The notes under the pieces: generated by a model
Told to the model about the DNA's origin: nothing
What the model saw: only the letters and a program-made list of their open reading frames with translations
The model's database searches: none
Translations under genes and position numbers: made by a program
NCBI RefSeq assembly: GCF_008065135.1
Contig: NZ_CP042914.1
Coordinates: 5,003,404 to 5,067,403, forward strand
Length of the DNA stretch: 64,000 nucleotides
Reading direction: 5' to 3'
Origin: Roseimaritima ulvae
Lineage (GTDB): Bacteria > Planctomycetota > Planctomycetia > Pirellulales > Pirellulaceae
Shown here: positions 41,314 to 50,023 of the stretch, one piece after another
Layout of the letters: every line of letters begins with the position of its first letter
Position numbering within the stretch: position 1 is the stretch's first letter

Positions 41314-43116
41314 ATGATTATGAAATATTGCCTTAGCCGGTTTCCCTTCGCGTTGCTGCTGTTGCTTGCCGCCGGACCGTGGGCCGCCGACGCGGTCGCT
41401 GCCGACGACGCCCGCACTCCGCGTCCTCAACTGCAGATCATCAACGGCAGCGATCAGCCGGTCGACATTTTCTGGTTGGATGCGGACGGGCAGCGGACGC
41501 CCAACGGCAGTCTAAAACCCGGCCAGGATACCGTCATCAAAACCACCCTGGGCCATCGCTTTGCGGTGGTCGGGCAACGCGACGGCAGCGAGCAAGTGGT
41601 GATCAGCCGGTTGCCCGTGCAGGGAGTTCGTTTGGATGCCGCAGGTCGCGATGGCGTGCCGCCGTTCTACAGCCAATCCACCTCCGTCAACGGATTTCCA
41701 ATCGTGGCCTCGGCCACCGTCGATCCGCACGCCTTGGCAGAAGCCAAGTACCTGATCGAACAAATGCTGGCCCTGCGTCCCGATGTGTTGAAAGCGATGA
41801 CCGACAGCGGAGCTCGGCTGTGCATCATGGCTTACAACGAATTCACCACCGACCTGCCAGAGTTCGCTCGCATGGGTGACAGGCCCCATCCGGACTTTCC
41901 ACAGTTGGATGGTAAGGACTACTGGGATGCTCGGGCCCGTGGCACCGGGGGCAGCCAAACCGATCCGTTCTGTTCGGTGGGCGAAGAAAATTTGTTGGGC
42001 TATCCCGGCGACCCGTATGCCAGCGAAAGCATCTTGATCCACGAATTCGCGCATTCGATCCACTTGCGCGGCTTGGTTAACGTCGATCCAACGTTCGATC
42101 GCCGGCTGCAACAGACCTACCGTCAAGCGATGCAGCAGGGACTGTGGAAAGGCAAGTACGCTGGGGTGAATCGGTTCGAGTATTTTGCCGAAGGCGTGCA
42201 GTCGTGGTTTGATGACAACCGCGAAAACGACCACGATCACAATCACGTCAACACTCGAGCCGAATTGTTGGAGTACGATCCGGGACTCGCCGCTATCTGC
42301 CGCGAAGTGTTTGGGGACACCGTACTGAAATACACCAAGCCGGCGACTCGGCTGAAAGATCACCTGGCCGACTACGACCCGGCCGACGCCCCCACTTTCC
42401 GCTGGCCCGCTCGTCTGACGCGTGCCAAACAAGCCATCCGCCAGCATGCGCAAGCTCGCGACGCTCAGGCCGGCACCCACGAGGACCGCAAGCTGGCCGG
42501 CTGGACCGTGCACGTCCACAAACAATTGCTCGCCCCGGATCATCGCAAGGCAACCGAAACCGCTCTGCGGCTGCTGAACCGCCAGCTGGACGAAATCGTC
42601 CGGGAGGTTCCTCCGCCCGCTGTGGCCGAGCTGCGGAAAGTCCCGCTGTGGATCTCGCCAGAGTACGAGAACGTGCAACCACGAGCGGAATACCACCCAG
42701 GTGCCGGCTGGCTGAAAAACAACGGCCGCGACCCGGCGATGGCCAAGGGCGTGGAGTTCACCAACGTGCGGATCTTTGAAGCCGAAACGCGACGGATGCC
42801 CAACTTCGCGTTGCACGAATTGGCACATGCCTACCACGATCGCGTGCTGCCCAAGGGGTTTGGCAACCCGGAACTGAAAGCGGCCTATGAGCGGATGAAG
42901 GCCGGCGGGTTGTATGAACGCGTGGAACGCCGAAATTCGAACGGGGAAACCAGGATCGATCGAGCCTACGCGCTGACGAATCCGCAGGAGTACTTCGCGG
43001 AAGTCAGCGAAGCGTATTTCTCGACCAACGACTTCTTTCCCTACACTCGCGACGAACTAGAACGCCACGATCCGGAAGTCGTCAAATTGTTGGGCGAATT
43101 ATGGGGTGTGCAGTAG
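41314..43116 (+). CDS. Secreted protein with VHL-beta-like domain and two HExxH metallopeptidase domains
   Basis: The signal peptide covers about residues 1-30. Residues about 40-85 (IINGSDQPVDIFWLDADGQR, then GSLKPGQDTVIKT) match the pVHL beta-domain pattern found in some bacterial proteins. Two zinc-peptidase-like domains follow: HEFAH at 243-247 with the distal EYFAEG near 288, and HELAH at 501-505 with the distal EYFAEVSEAYF near 559. The spacing of both fits gluzincins. The two halves look like an ancient duplication. The enzyme should act on external proteins, but a substrate is not predictable. A TACAAT box stands 74 bp ahead of the ATG. Confidence 0.78.
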   Translation: MIMKYCLSRFPFALLLLLAAGPWAADAVAADDARTPRPQLQIINGSDQPVDIFWLDADGQRTPNGSLKPGQDTVIKTTLGHRFAVVGQRDGSEQVVISRLPVQGVRLDAAGRDGVPPFYSQSTSVNGFPIVASATVDPHALAEAKYLIEQMLALRPDVLKAMTDSGARLCIMAYNEFTTDLPEFARMGDRPHPDFPQLDGKDYWDARARGTGGSQTDPFCSVGEENLLGYPGDPYASESILIHEFAHSIHLRGLVNVDPTFDRRLQQTYRQAMQQGLWKGKYAGVNRFEYFAEGVQSWFDDNRENDHDHNHVNTRAELLEYDPGLAAICREVFGDTVLKYTKPATRLKDHLADYDPADAPTFRWPARLTRAKQAIRQHAQARDAQAGTHEDRKLAGWTVHVHKQLLAPDHRKATETALRLLNRQLDEIVREVPPPAVAELRKVPLWISPEYENVQPRAEYHPGAGWLKNNGRDPAMAKGVEFTNVRIFEAETRRMPNFALHELAHAYHDRVLPKGFGNPELKAAYERMKAGGLYERVERRNSNGETRIDRAYALTNPQEYFAEVSEAYFSTNDFFPYTRDELERHDPEVVKLLGELWGVQ

Positions 43117-43145
43117 CGTCCCCAACAGGGCGAGGAACGAACAAT

Positions 43146-43231
43146 GTAGGCCGGAACAAGCCGTGCGCAGTTCCGGCATGGGAAATCAAACGCCCCCCTG
43201 CCGGAACTGCGCATAGCTTGTTCCGGCCTAC
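43146..43231. repeat. 33-bp inverted repeat between converging genes
   Basis: Arms 43146-43178 and 43199-43231 match at 31 of 33 positions (outer part GTAGGCCGGAACAAGC) with a 20-nt loop. It sits between the stops of two converging genes, and might end both transcripts, or be a dispersed palindromic repeat. Confidence 0.75.
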
Positions 43232-43304
43232 TGAATACTGACGCCCCTAAGGTTGAGAAGCCGCCTTTTTGCCGTCGCAATCCCCGAAACTGGATCCTCG
43301 CGAC

Positions 43305-44480
43305 CTAGGCCAACGTCCAGCGAGCTTGCCGCAGTACGGCGTTGGGCGAGCCCTTCATGTGTTCGTACCAGACGGTCAGTAAACTGCCGTCGCCCAGCTC
43401 GACCGTGCTGGGGTAGCCCAGGTCGCCGCCGAGCCCGTCGCCGCTGATCGTGATCGGATCGCTCCAGCTGTTTCCGCCGTCTTCGCTGACGCGGGCCTGA
43501 TTGCCAAACGGAGCGCGACGGTAGCCGTAGGTCATCACCAAGCGGCCGTCTCGCAGGACGGTTAAGAACGAGGGCAGTCCCCACACGCCAATCGAATGGG
43601 GCGTGGTCCAGGTTTCTCCCCCGTCGCTCGACTCGCACTGCAGCGTTTCACGATGGTTGCGTTGGCTGTGGTTGCGGATGTGCACGACCAGCTTGCCGCC
43701 GCCCAGATCGGCCGCGTGCAATTCGTGGTAGTTCTTACTTTGATCGCCTTCGCGGATCGGGATGTCGCTCAACCATTCCCAGCTCTGGCCGTCATCGCTG
43801 GATTGGCAAACGCCCACCTGACGCTCGCCCGTCCACAGCCGCTTACCGGCGTAGATCAAGCGTCCGTCGTCGGATTGGATGGGGCCGTGCGGACTGTTGA
43901 CGATGGACGGGTAACGCGCCGACCATGTCACTCCGCCGTCGGTCGAGCGGATCATCCATTCTCCCAGTTCCGCCTTTCGTTGCGCTTCGTTGATCCGCTG
44001 ATGAGCCGCACGCCAGGTTTCACGTTTTTCCTGCGGCCAACTGCCCGGCTCGCCGTCTTGTTTGGCAAGCGCTGCGCGAAAGGCCGGCGTATCGTATGCC
44101 AAGGAGGTAAAGGTGGTGACCAACAGGGAGCCCTGAGTGGTTTCGACAATCCCCGCGTCGCGGTCGTCGATGGGTCCATCCAGCAGGGTGCGAGGCCAGG
44201 ACCACGTTTCGCCGTCGTCGTTGGACCGCATCATGTCGACGCGGCCAAACGGACAGACATGCTGTTGCCGACCTCCCGACCAGACCACCAACAACTCGCC
44301 GTTGGCCCGCCTCGTCAACGTCGGCCAGCCGCAATAGTAGTGAGGCGTCTTGCTGATCACACGGGGCGTGTCGACATGAGCTGCGGCGGCAGATGCGCGG
44401 CTGGAGGAACCGAATACGGACAAGCCGCACAGAACGCCGGCGGTTTGGGTAAAGCGACGACGCGATAGAGAGTTGGGCAT
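43305..44480 (-). CDS. Exo-alpha-sialidase-like protein (Asp-box propeller), Tat signal
   Basis: The start is set at ATG 44480 (MPNSLSRRRFTQTAGVLCG), which gives a twin-arginine signal with RRxFxQ. Five Asp-boxes S-x-D-x-G-x-T/S-W mark a six-bladed sialidase propeller: SNDDGETW, STDGGVTW, SSDDGQSW, SSDGGETW, SEDGGNSW. Sialidase-family proteins cut terminal sialic acids or related sugars; in planctomycetes many act on other glycans, so activity is uncertain. The expected FRIP-type Arg is not obvious. It stands 130 bp downstream of the sulfatase gene on the same strand, in keeping with sulfated glycan breakdown. Confidence 0.8.
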   Translation of the reverse strand: MPNSLSRRRFTQTAGVLCGLSVFGSSSRASAAAAHVDTPRVISKTPHYYCGWPTLTRRANGELLVVWSGGRQQHVCPFGRVDMMRSNDDGETWSWPRTLLDGPIDDRDAGIVETTQGSLLVTTFTSLAYDTPAFRAALAKQDGEPGSWPQEKRETWRAAHQRINEAQRKAELGEWMIRSTDGGVTWSARYPSIVNSPHGPIQSDDGRLIYAGKRLWTGERQVGVCQSSDDGQSWEWLSDIPIREGDQSKNYHELHAADLGGGKLVVHIRNHSQRNHRETLQCESSDGGETWTTPHSIGVWGLPSFLTVLRDGRLVMTYGYRRAPFGNQARVSEDGGNSWSDPITISGDGLGGDLGYPSTVELGDGSLLTVWYEHMKGSPNAVLRQARWTLA

Positions 44481-44522
44481 GGTGGGATGTTGCAATTGGA
44501 GGGGAGGGGAGGGGAGTCTCAA

Positions 44523-44585
44523 CGTAGCTACCTTCGCCAGAAGGTGGAGGCCTGATGTTTCCCACGCTCTGGCGAGCGTAGCTAC
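44523..44585. repeat. GCCA-hairpin repeat, inverted pair
   Basis: CGTAGCTACCTTCGCCAGAA... at 44523-44547 (stem CCTTC/GAAGG) opposes a CGCTC/GAGCG unit at 44561-44585. It lies between the sulfatase stop and the sialidase-like start. Confidence 0.8.
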
Positions 44586-44609
44586 AGAAAATGGCGCTAT
44601 CCTGCTAGC

Positions 44610-46046
44610 CTACGGCAGATCGTTGTTGCGGACTTGAGCTAGTTTGGCGGCTAACTTGGCCTGCAGCCGCTTGACGGTGTCCTGGTGCTCGGTCTTGTCC
44701 GCCAGGTTGGTGAACTGTTTGGGATCGGCATCGCAATCGAATAATTCGATCCCTCCCGAGGCGTCTTCTTTGTATTGAATGTACGCCCACCGCTGTTCGC
44801 GTAACAAAAATCCTTTGCGCATCGGTGCCACACTGAAAGCGGCATCGCGGACGCTGACCGTGGGATCGTCCAGCATCGCGGAAATGTCTTCGCCTTGCAC
44901 GTGTGAAGGAACATCCAAACCGCAGAGACTGGCGACGGTTGGATACAGATCTAGCAGTTCCACCAGAGAATCGCAGACGGCCGGTTGCTTGCCGGGAACG
45001 CGAATGATCAGCGGCACAGCGGCCGACTCGTCGCGCAGCGACACCTTGGCCCAAAAGTCATGCTCACCCAAGTGATAACCGTGGTCGCTGGTAAAGATCA
45101 CGATCGTGTTGTCTTCCAGGCCGGCGTCTTTCAAGGAGGCCATGACTTTGCCGACCTGGGCGTCCATGAAGGCCACCGATGCGTAGTAGCCGCCGATGGC
45201 TTTACGCTGCCGCCGCAGGTCCATTTTCATGTTCTTGCTGGTCTTGTAATTAATCCCGGCGGTGGGGATATCGTCCCAGTCGTTTTCAACCCGTTCAGGC
45301 AGTTGCATCTGAGCGTAGGGTTTGAAGGGTGGGTAATAGGATCGCGGGGCTACAAATGGCACGTGGGGGCGGACAAAGCCGACGCCCAACCAAAACGGTT
45401 CGTCGCGATGCTCCGCGATCAACTCACAGGCTTTAGCGGCCGTCTTGCCATCGCTGTGGACTTCATCGCCGCCATCGGCTTCAACGACCACAAAAGTGTT
45501 GCCGCCGACGACGGGTTTGGTGCCCCGAGGGTTGTTTTCCAGGGTTTCGCCATCGCCGGCTGCTTTCCATTCGGGCCCCGGGCTATTAAATCGCTCGGAC
45601 CAGGAACGCGGATCGTCGGCTCCGTCGGTGCCGGCTTCGATACCACCGGGAACGCCCATATGGAAAATTTTACTGACCCGGGCCGCGTAGTATTGATTGT
45701 CTTTGAACAGCTGCGACCAGGTTTGTCGGTCGCCGATCTGCGGGCGAGGATTTTTGTAACCCAGCACGCCGGTAGCGTGTGGGTAATAGCCGGACATCAG
45801 CGAGGCTCGCGAGGGACCGCAGTACGTGCCTTGGCAATAAGCTCGGGTGAAGCGAGTGCCGGAGGCGGCCAGAGCGTCGATGTGGGGCGTTTGGCAAACC
45901 TGATTGCCGTAACACGAAAGCGCCGTAGCCGTCAGGTCGTCGGAAATGATGAACAGCACATTCATCCGCTCGGCCGCCGCCGCCCCGCAGGCCAGCGCGC
46001 ACCAGAGTCCACAGGTTGCCAATACAATTCTCAAGTAGTTCGTCAA
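44610..46046 (-). CDS. Sulfatase (S1 family, iduronate-2-sulfatase-like)
   Basis: A secreted type I sulfatase. The signature C76-G-P-S-R80 (QGTYCGPSRASLMSG) contains the cysteine turned to formylglycine; the metal-binding Asp pair is in ISDDLTA, and the other in FTSDHGYHLGEHDFWAK. The 478 residues match subfamily S1_7-type enzymes, which take sulfate from polysaccharides such as heparan or ulvan; the exact substrate is not predictable. The start is TTG 46046, one base after the end of the preceding gene; no in-frame ATG keeps the signal peptide (LRIVLATCGLWCALAC). The genes are co-oriented as an operon. Confidence 0.92.
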   Translation of the reverse strand: MTNYLRIVLATCGLWCALACGAAAAERMNVLFIISDDLTATALSCYGNQVCQTPHIDALAASGTRFTRAYCQGTYCGPSRASLMSGYYPHATGVLGYKNPRPQIGDRQTWSQLFKDNQYYAARVSKIFHMGVPGGIEAGTDGADDPRSWSERFNSPGPEWKAAGDGETLENNPRGTKPVVGGNTFVVVEADGGDEVHSDGKTAAKACELIAEHRDEPFWLGVGFVRPHVPFVAPRSYYPPFKPYAQMQLPERVENDWDDIPTAGINYKTSKNMKMDLRRQRKAIGGYYASVAFMDAQVGKVMASLKDAGLEDNTIVIFTSDHGYHLGEHDFWAKVSLRDESAAVPLIIRVPGKQPAVCDSLVELLDLYPTVASLCGLDVPSHVQGEDISAMLDDPTVSVRDAAFSVAPMRKGFLLREQRWAYIQYKEDASGGIELFDCDADPKQFTNLADKTEHQDTVKRLQAKLAAKLAQVRNNDLP

Positions 46047-46047
46047 T

Positions 46048-47571
46048 TTAGGCTCTCATTGCATCGCGGATTCGGCCGACCAACGACGTGGTCGATTCGT
46101 TTTCGTTTCTCATTTTAAACAATGCGGCGGCCAGGTAGCGGTTGCGCCACTGCGGGCTGATGGCGTGGAAGTCTTCCAGCACGGCCGAGGAGTATTTGTA
46201 GTCATGGGAATCCCGTCCTTTCAGGAAGATCAACCGCCGCGCATAACTCATTGCATCGGAGGCCGGTTGGCCGTCGTCCAGATAACGCAGCAGTTGTGCG
46301 GCGGCTTGCGAGGCATTTTGGCCCAGCGATTGAAACACCGTGGACAACTGCGGCGGTTGCTCGCCCTCGACCGGCGTCAAGGCATCGATCTGCAGGTCTG
46401 CCAATTTGCCGCGGCCCTGTGCAGCTGTGCGAAAACGTGCCAGGAACGAGGCGTTTTGCAGCAGCAGGAATTGTCGCGTCGCCGGGTCGCTGCAGGTCTG
46501 GAAGGCATAGTGTATCGCATTGGTCGTGGTCATGGCGTGCAAAGGCACGATGGCCGGTTGCCGCATCGTCAGTTCCGCCGCGGCGGCAAAGTAAGCGTCA
46601 AAGATCGACTGCGGGGCAATGCCTTGATTTAATTGTTCGACGGCCAACCGGCTGGCGTCGTCCGGGGAAACATCGCGAAGGGCGGAAAGCAGCTCGGCCG
46701 TGGCGGCGGAGTCTTGTTTGCCATCCAGCCAGTGCTCGCGGATCTCGCCCACGCGTTGCCGATTGCGGCGGCCGTCGCGATCGGCTTCCAGGTCACTGCT
46801 GGCGGGGTTGGGTTCACCGCTGTGATTCAACATCGCGTAGACCAAACTGCGGAGCACCGGTTCGGCGTGCTGCCAACCGATGGTGTGCAGAGTGCGGAAA
46901 CTGTTGGCCAGGTAGATCACCTTATGACCGATACTGCGAAAGTCGCGAGCCGCAAACTCGGCCAACACGTCGAAGGCGGTGCCCGAGGAATGGCTGCGGC
47001 ACAGGCCGGCTACCGCGGCGTCCGCAGCCGCTTCGTTCCAGTCCTCGAGCGCCTGCCGCAGGTGCGGCACCGCTTGATGGGGCCTGGGGACCGCGGATTC
47101 CTCCACCGTCGACATCGTCCAGTCGCCCTCGCGGACGTCGCGAGCCTGCGAACCTTTAAAATTATCCAAAGCCCAAAACACGGGCAGCCAGCGATCGGCG
47201 GCGGGCGAAGCGAGGCTGGCCAGATGTGCGGAATGGACGACCAACACGGCGTGAAATTTGAATCCCACCGACGGTCGCGGTTGGATGTTGCGGATTCCGG
47301 CAAGCAGCAGCGCCGCAATCATGTCGCGGTAGCTGACCTGCCCCTCGCGGACCCGCACCGCCACTTTCTCGATCACCTGGTCGCGGGGCGTTTGTTCGAT
47401 GAAGCGAATCAACGGTTCGATGCCGTCGTCAAACCGCACGCTGTCGGCCGGCAATTCCAATTCGGCCGCCGCCAACGACCGCAGCGCCGGCATCTCGCTG
47501 ATCAGCGGCAAGCCCAGGGCCGTCGTAGCCGTCGCGCGTCGCAGAAACAGGCGTCGATTCGCAGGATACAT
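46048..47571 (-). CDS. Secreted hypothetical protein, upstream of sulfatase
   Basis: A 507-residue protein starting at ATG 47571 with a twin-arginine-like signal (RRLFLRRATATTALGLPL). The rest is mainly helical, with the block FKFHAVLVVHSAHLA and a long Ala/Gln-rich region. I do not recognise a family name; it appears to be one of the conserved planctomycete proteins that occur near sulfatases. No Cys- or His-based motif is apparent. It ends one base before the sulfatase start, so the two are translated from one transcript. A role in glycan degradation is a guess from this neighbourhood. Confidence 0.65.
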   Translation of the reverse strand: MYPANRRLFLRRATATTALGLPLISEMPALRSLAAAELELPADSVRFDDGIEPLIRFIEQTPRDQVIEKVAVRVREGQVSYRDMIAALLLAGIRNIQPRPSVGFKFHAVLVVHSAHLASLASPAADRWLPVFWALDNFKGSQARDVREGDWTMSTVEESAVPRPHQAVPHLRQALEDWNEAAADAAVAGLCRSHSSGTAFDVLAEFAARDFRSIGHKVIYLANSFRTLHTIGWQHAEPVLRSLVYAMLNHSGEPNPASSDLEADRDGRRNRQRVGEIREHWLDGKQDSAATAELLSALRDVSPDDASRLAVEQLNQGIAPQSIFDAYFAAAAELTMRQPAIVPLHAMTTTNAIHYAFQTCSDPATRQFLLLQNASFLARFRTAAQGRGKLADLQIDALTPVEGEQPPQLSTVFQSLGQNASQAAAQLLRYLDDGQPASDAMSYARRLIFLKGRDSHDYKYSSAVLEDFHAISPQWRNRYLAAALFKMRNENESTTSLVGRIRDAMRA

Positions 47572-47676
47572 CGCAGAGCCTCCTCGATTCGTGGCATTTT
47601 CACATAAGAGCGTGGCATCACAGCTACTAATATATCAGGTCAGCTGTGAGGGATCGGCGAACCCCACGAGGACTTC

Positions 47677-47863
47677 AAATGTATTACTGCAGCATTGGAC
47701 CTTGGGGCCGCTTGCTTCACCCTCCTTCTTAAGGAGGGTCGAGCCCTTAGCGAGGGGAGGTTCTTTTGGTGCTTGCAGCGGCGCGGTCGCCCTCTCCTCG
47801 CTGACGCTCGACTCTCCCAGAGGGAGAGTGAAGTGAATCCGTCATTAATACATTTCGTGTCCC
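47677..47863. repeat. Structured dispersed repeat, copy 2
   Basis: Nearly the same sequence as 28951-29133 over about 185 bp, with the same inverted ends AAATGTATTA/TAATACATTT and internal CCCTCC/GGAGGG and CTCTCCC/GGGAGAG stems. It lies between the 507-residue gene and the small gene at 48037. Confidence 0.8.
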
Positions 47864-48036
47864 TGGAGGTCTGTCCTGGCAAATCGTGACGATGTGTTGG
47901 ACTGGGTAAGCCTGGCGGGGGGCATCACCGTTTCTTCATCTTACGAACTGGATTTGATCCTTCCCCGTTTCCTCGTGTCGGGGTAAAATAGGCTAACTCG
48001 ATTTCTTTACCTAGATATCCAGAAGACGGAATCCAT

Positions 48037-48303
48037 ATGGCTCGCGCAGCAAAGCCCCTTGATCCCAACGCCCCGCTGACCACTCCGGAAGAGAACGTGA
48101 TGCGGGTATTTCGCGAATTTTTAATGCGCCCCGGTCAGATGCTATGTTTCCACGGCCCCGACCTGGAAAAACACCGCAACGCGCTGACGACGTTGACGGA
48201 ACGCGATCTGTTGGTCGGTGAAAGTTTTAAAGGCGGCTACTCTTTGACGCTGGAAGGCTTTGAAGCCATGAAAGCGTGCACAAGCCGCCCCGCCGCTCGC
48301 TAG
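48037..48303 (+). CDS. Small conserved hypothetical protein
   Basis: An 88-residue, basic, soluble protein from ATG 48037 (MARAAKPLDPNAPLTTPEENVMRVFREFLM). The tail, LTERDLLVGESFKGGYSLTLEGFEAMK, looks like the wing and recognition helix of a winged-helix fold, so it may bind DNA; that is inference. The stop is followed by a good hairpin (48376-48410) with a T-run. It stands alone. Confidence 0.6.
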   Translation: MARAAKPLDPNAPLTTPEENVMRVFREFLMRPGQMLCFHGPDLEKHRNALTTLTERDLLVGESFKGGYSLTLEGFEAMKACTSRPAAR

Positions 48304-48375
48304 TCGGCACACTGCTCGCCAGTCGGCACACCACCACGATTGCCGCTCACGTCGGGCACTTCAATAAGAACCATG

Positions 48376-48410
48376 AACGCAGTCTCCTTTCGGGGGGGCT
48401 GCGTTGTTTT
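48376..48410 (+). terminator. Rho-independent terminator after 48303
   Basis: Stem AACGCAG/CTGCGTT (7 bp), extended by part of TCTCC/GGGGG, then GTTTTG. It lies 72 bp past the stop and 174 bp before hisD. Confidence 0.6.
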
Positions 48411-48584
48411 GTGATCGGGAAGATATCAGCCGCAGGACGCCCAGCCCACGGCTCCCGCTCGTCGCAGGCCTGCTCCGCTTGCCCGCTAGTTGGCAGAGCC
48501 ATGCCACGGTGATGAAAGCCGGTCTTTGGCTTAAGATACCGTAGCTTCCTGTCTTCAGGCTTCCCCTTCCCGTTGCGAACGATC

Positions 48585-49964
48585 ATGTCTGCTGCTCCCA
48601 CGCCCCGCCGTTCCCTCAACATTCCGGTCGTCGACGCCAGTGTCGAGGGCGCGAGCACCGTGCTGGATGAACTGAGGCAGAAACTCAGCCCCCAGGGGGA
48701 CGTGGTCAGTCCTCGCGGCCGGGCGTTGACCGAAAAAGTATTTGGCGAGCCGCTTTCGCCGGTGGCGGTCGTGCAGCGGATCTGCCGCGACGTGGCTAGT
48801 GAGGGGACGGAAGCTCTACTCCGATACGGCCGCCAACTGGACAATGCCGACCTGACCCCGGATCAGCTGCGAGTGCCCGCGGCCGACCTACAGCAGGCTC
48901 ATCGCGACGCGGACCCGGAGCTGCTGGCCACGGTGCGGCGGATTCGAGATAACGTCCGTCAGTTTCAAACCGCCATTTTGCATCAGAACGTCCAGATCCA
49001 GCCCGCCGAGGGCATCCGCCTGCAACAACGCTACGTACCGCTGCGCCGGGCTGGCGTGTGCGTGCCCGGTGGCGCGGCCGCCTACCCCTCGACCGTGCTG
49101 ATGACGGTGATCCCGGCTCAGGTTGCCGGCGTGGAAGAAATCGCGGTCGTCGCTCCGCCAACACCTTTTGGCGCCTACAACCAAGACATGCTGGCGACGT
49201 GTCATGAACTGGGCGTTACCGAGGTCTACCGCATGGGAGGCGCCCAAGCCGTCGCGGCGATGGCTTACGGCTGCGACGCGGTGCCCGCGGTCGACAAAAT
49301 TGTGGGCCCCGGAAATCTGTTTGTGGCCCTGGCCAAAAAACACGTCTACGGCACGGTCGATATCGATTCGATCGCCGGCCCCAGCGAAGTGATTGTGATC
49401 GCCGACGAAACGGCGCGAGCCGATTTCATTGCCGCCGACCTGCTGGCCCAAGCCGAACACTCCCCGGGCTCGGCGATCCTGATCACCTGGCACCAGCCGC
49501 TGTTAGACGCCGTCCGTCAACAGCTCGATCGCCAAGTCGCGGAACTGGAGCGAGCCGAATTGACGATCGACTCGCTGGAATCCTTTGCCGCCTTGATTCG
49601 CGTCCGCGATCCGCAGCAGGCCTGTGAGCTGACCGATCAATTCGCGCCGGAACACCTGCATATCCAAACCGCCAATCCTCGCGACTTGATCGCCAACATC
49701 CGCAACAGTGGGGCCGCGTTTCTGGGGCACTACACGCCTGTGGCACTGGGCGACTATGCGGCCGGCCCCAGCCATGTACTGCCGACCGGTGGCACAGCGA
49801 AATGGGCAGCGGGATTGTCCGCCAATGATTTTCTCCGCAGCGGCAGCGTGATCGAATTCAGCGAATCGGCGCTCGAGCAGATCGGCCCCGATGTCGAACG
49901 GCTGGCGGAAAAAGAAGGGCTTACCGCGCACGCCGCAAGCGTGTCCATTCGTCGGTCCCAATAA
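48585..49964 (+). CDS. hisD: Histidinol dehydrogenase
   Basis: HisD oxidises histidinol to histidine in two NAD+-dependent steps. The family blocks are PGGAAAYPSTVLMTVIPAQVAGV, GAQAVAAMAYG (Gln ligand), KIVGPGNLFVALAKKHVYG, HSPGSA (catalytic region) and PEHLHI (His). The start is ATG 48585 (MSAAPTPRR), as the frame further up begins with a TTG. It heads hisD-hisC-hisB: 59 bp to hisC, and 12 bp to hisB. No attenuator with a histidine leader peptide was seen ahead of it. Confidence 0.95.
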   Translation: MSAAPTPRRSLNIPVVDASVEGASTVLDELRQKLSPQGDVVSPRGRALTEKVFGEPLSPVAVVQRICRDVASEGTEALLRYGRQLDNADLTPDQLRVPAADLQQAHRDADPELLATVRRIRDNVRQFQTAILHQNVQIQPAEGIRLQQRYVPLRRAGVCVPGGAAAYPSTVLMTVIPAQVAGVEEIAVVAPPTPFGAYNQDMLATCHELGVTEVYRMGGAQAVAAMAYGCDAVPAVDKIVGPGNLFVALAKKHVYGTVDIDSIAGPSEVIVIADETARADFIAADLLAQAEHSPGSAILITWHQPLLDAVRQQLDRQVAELERAELTIDSLESFAALIRVRDPQQACELTDQFAPEHLHIQTANPRDLIANIRNSGAAFLGHYTPVALGDYAAGPSHVLPTGGTAKWAAGLSANDFLRSGSVIEFSESALEQIGPDVERLAEKEGLTAHAASVSIRRSQ

Positions 49965-50023
49965 TTCGTCGATCTCCACCGCTCGCCTTCCCATCACGAC
50001 TCTTCAAGCAAAGCCATCCAGGG

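Noticed and set aside
41512-42837. A 441-codon frame antisense to the metallopeptidase
   Set aside because: It is a shadow of the true gene, which has a signal peptide and two HExxH motifs.
44985-46118. A 377-codon plus-strand frame opposite the sulfatase
   Set aside because: The sulfatase signature CGPSR and metal ligands are on the minus strand.
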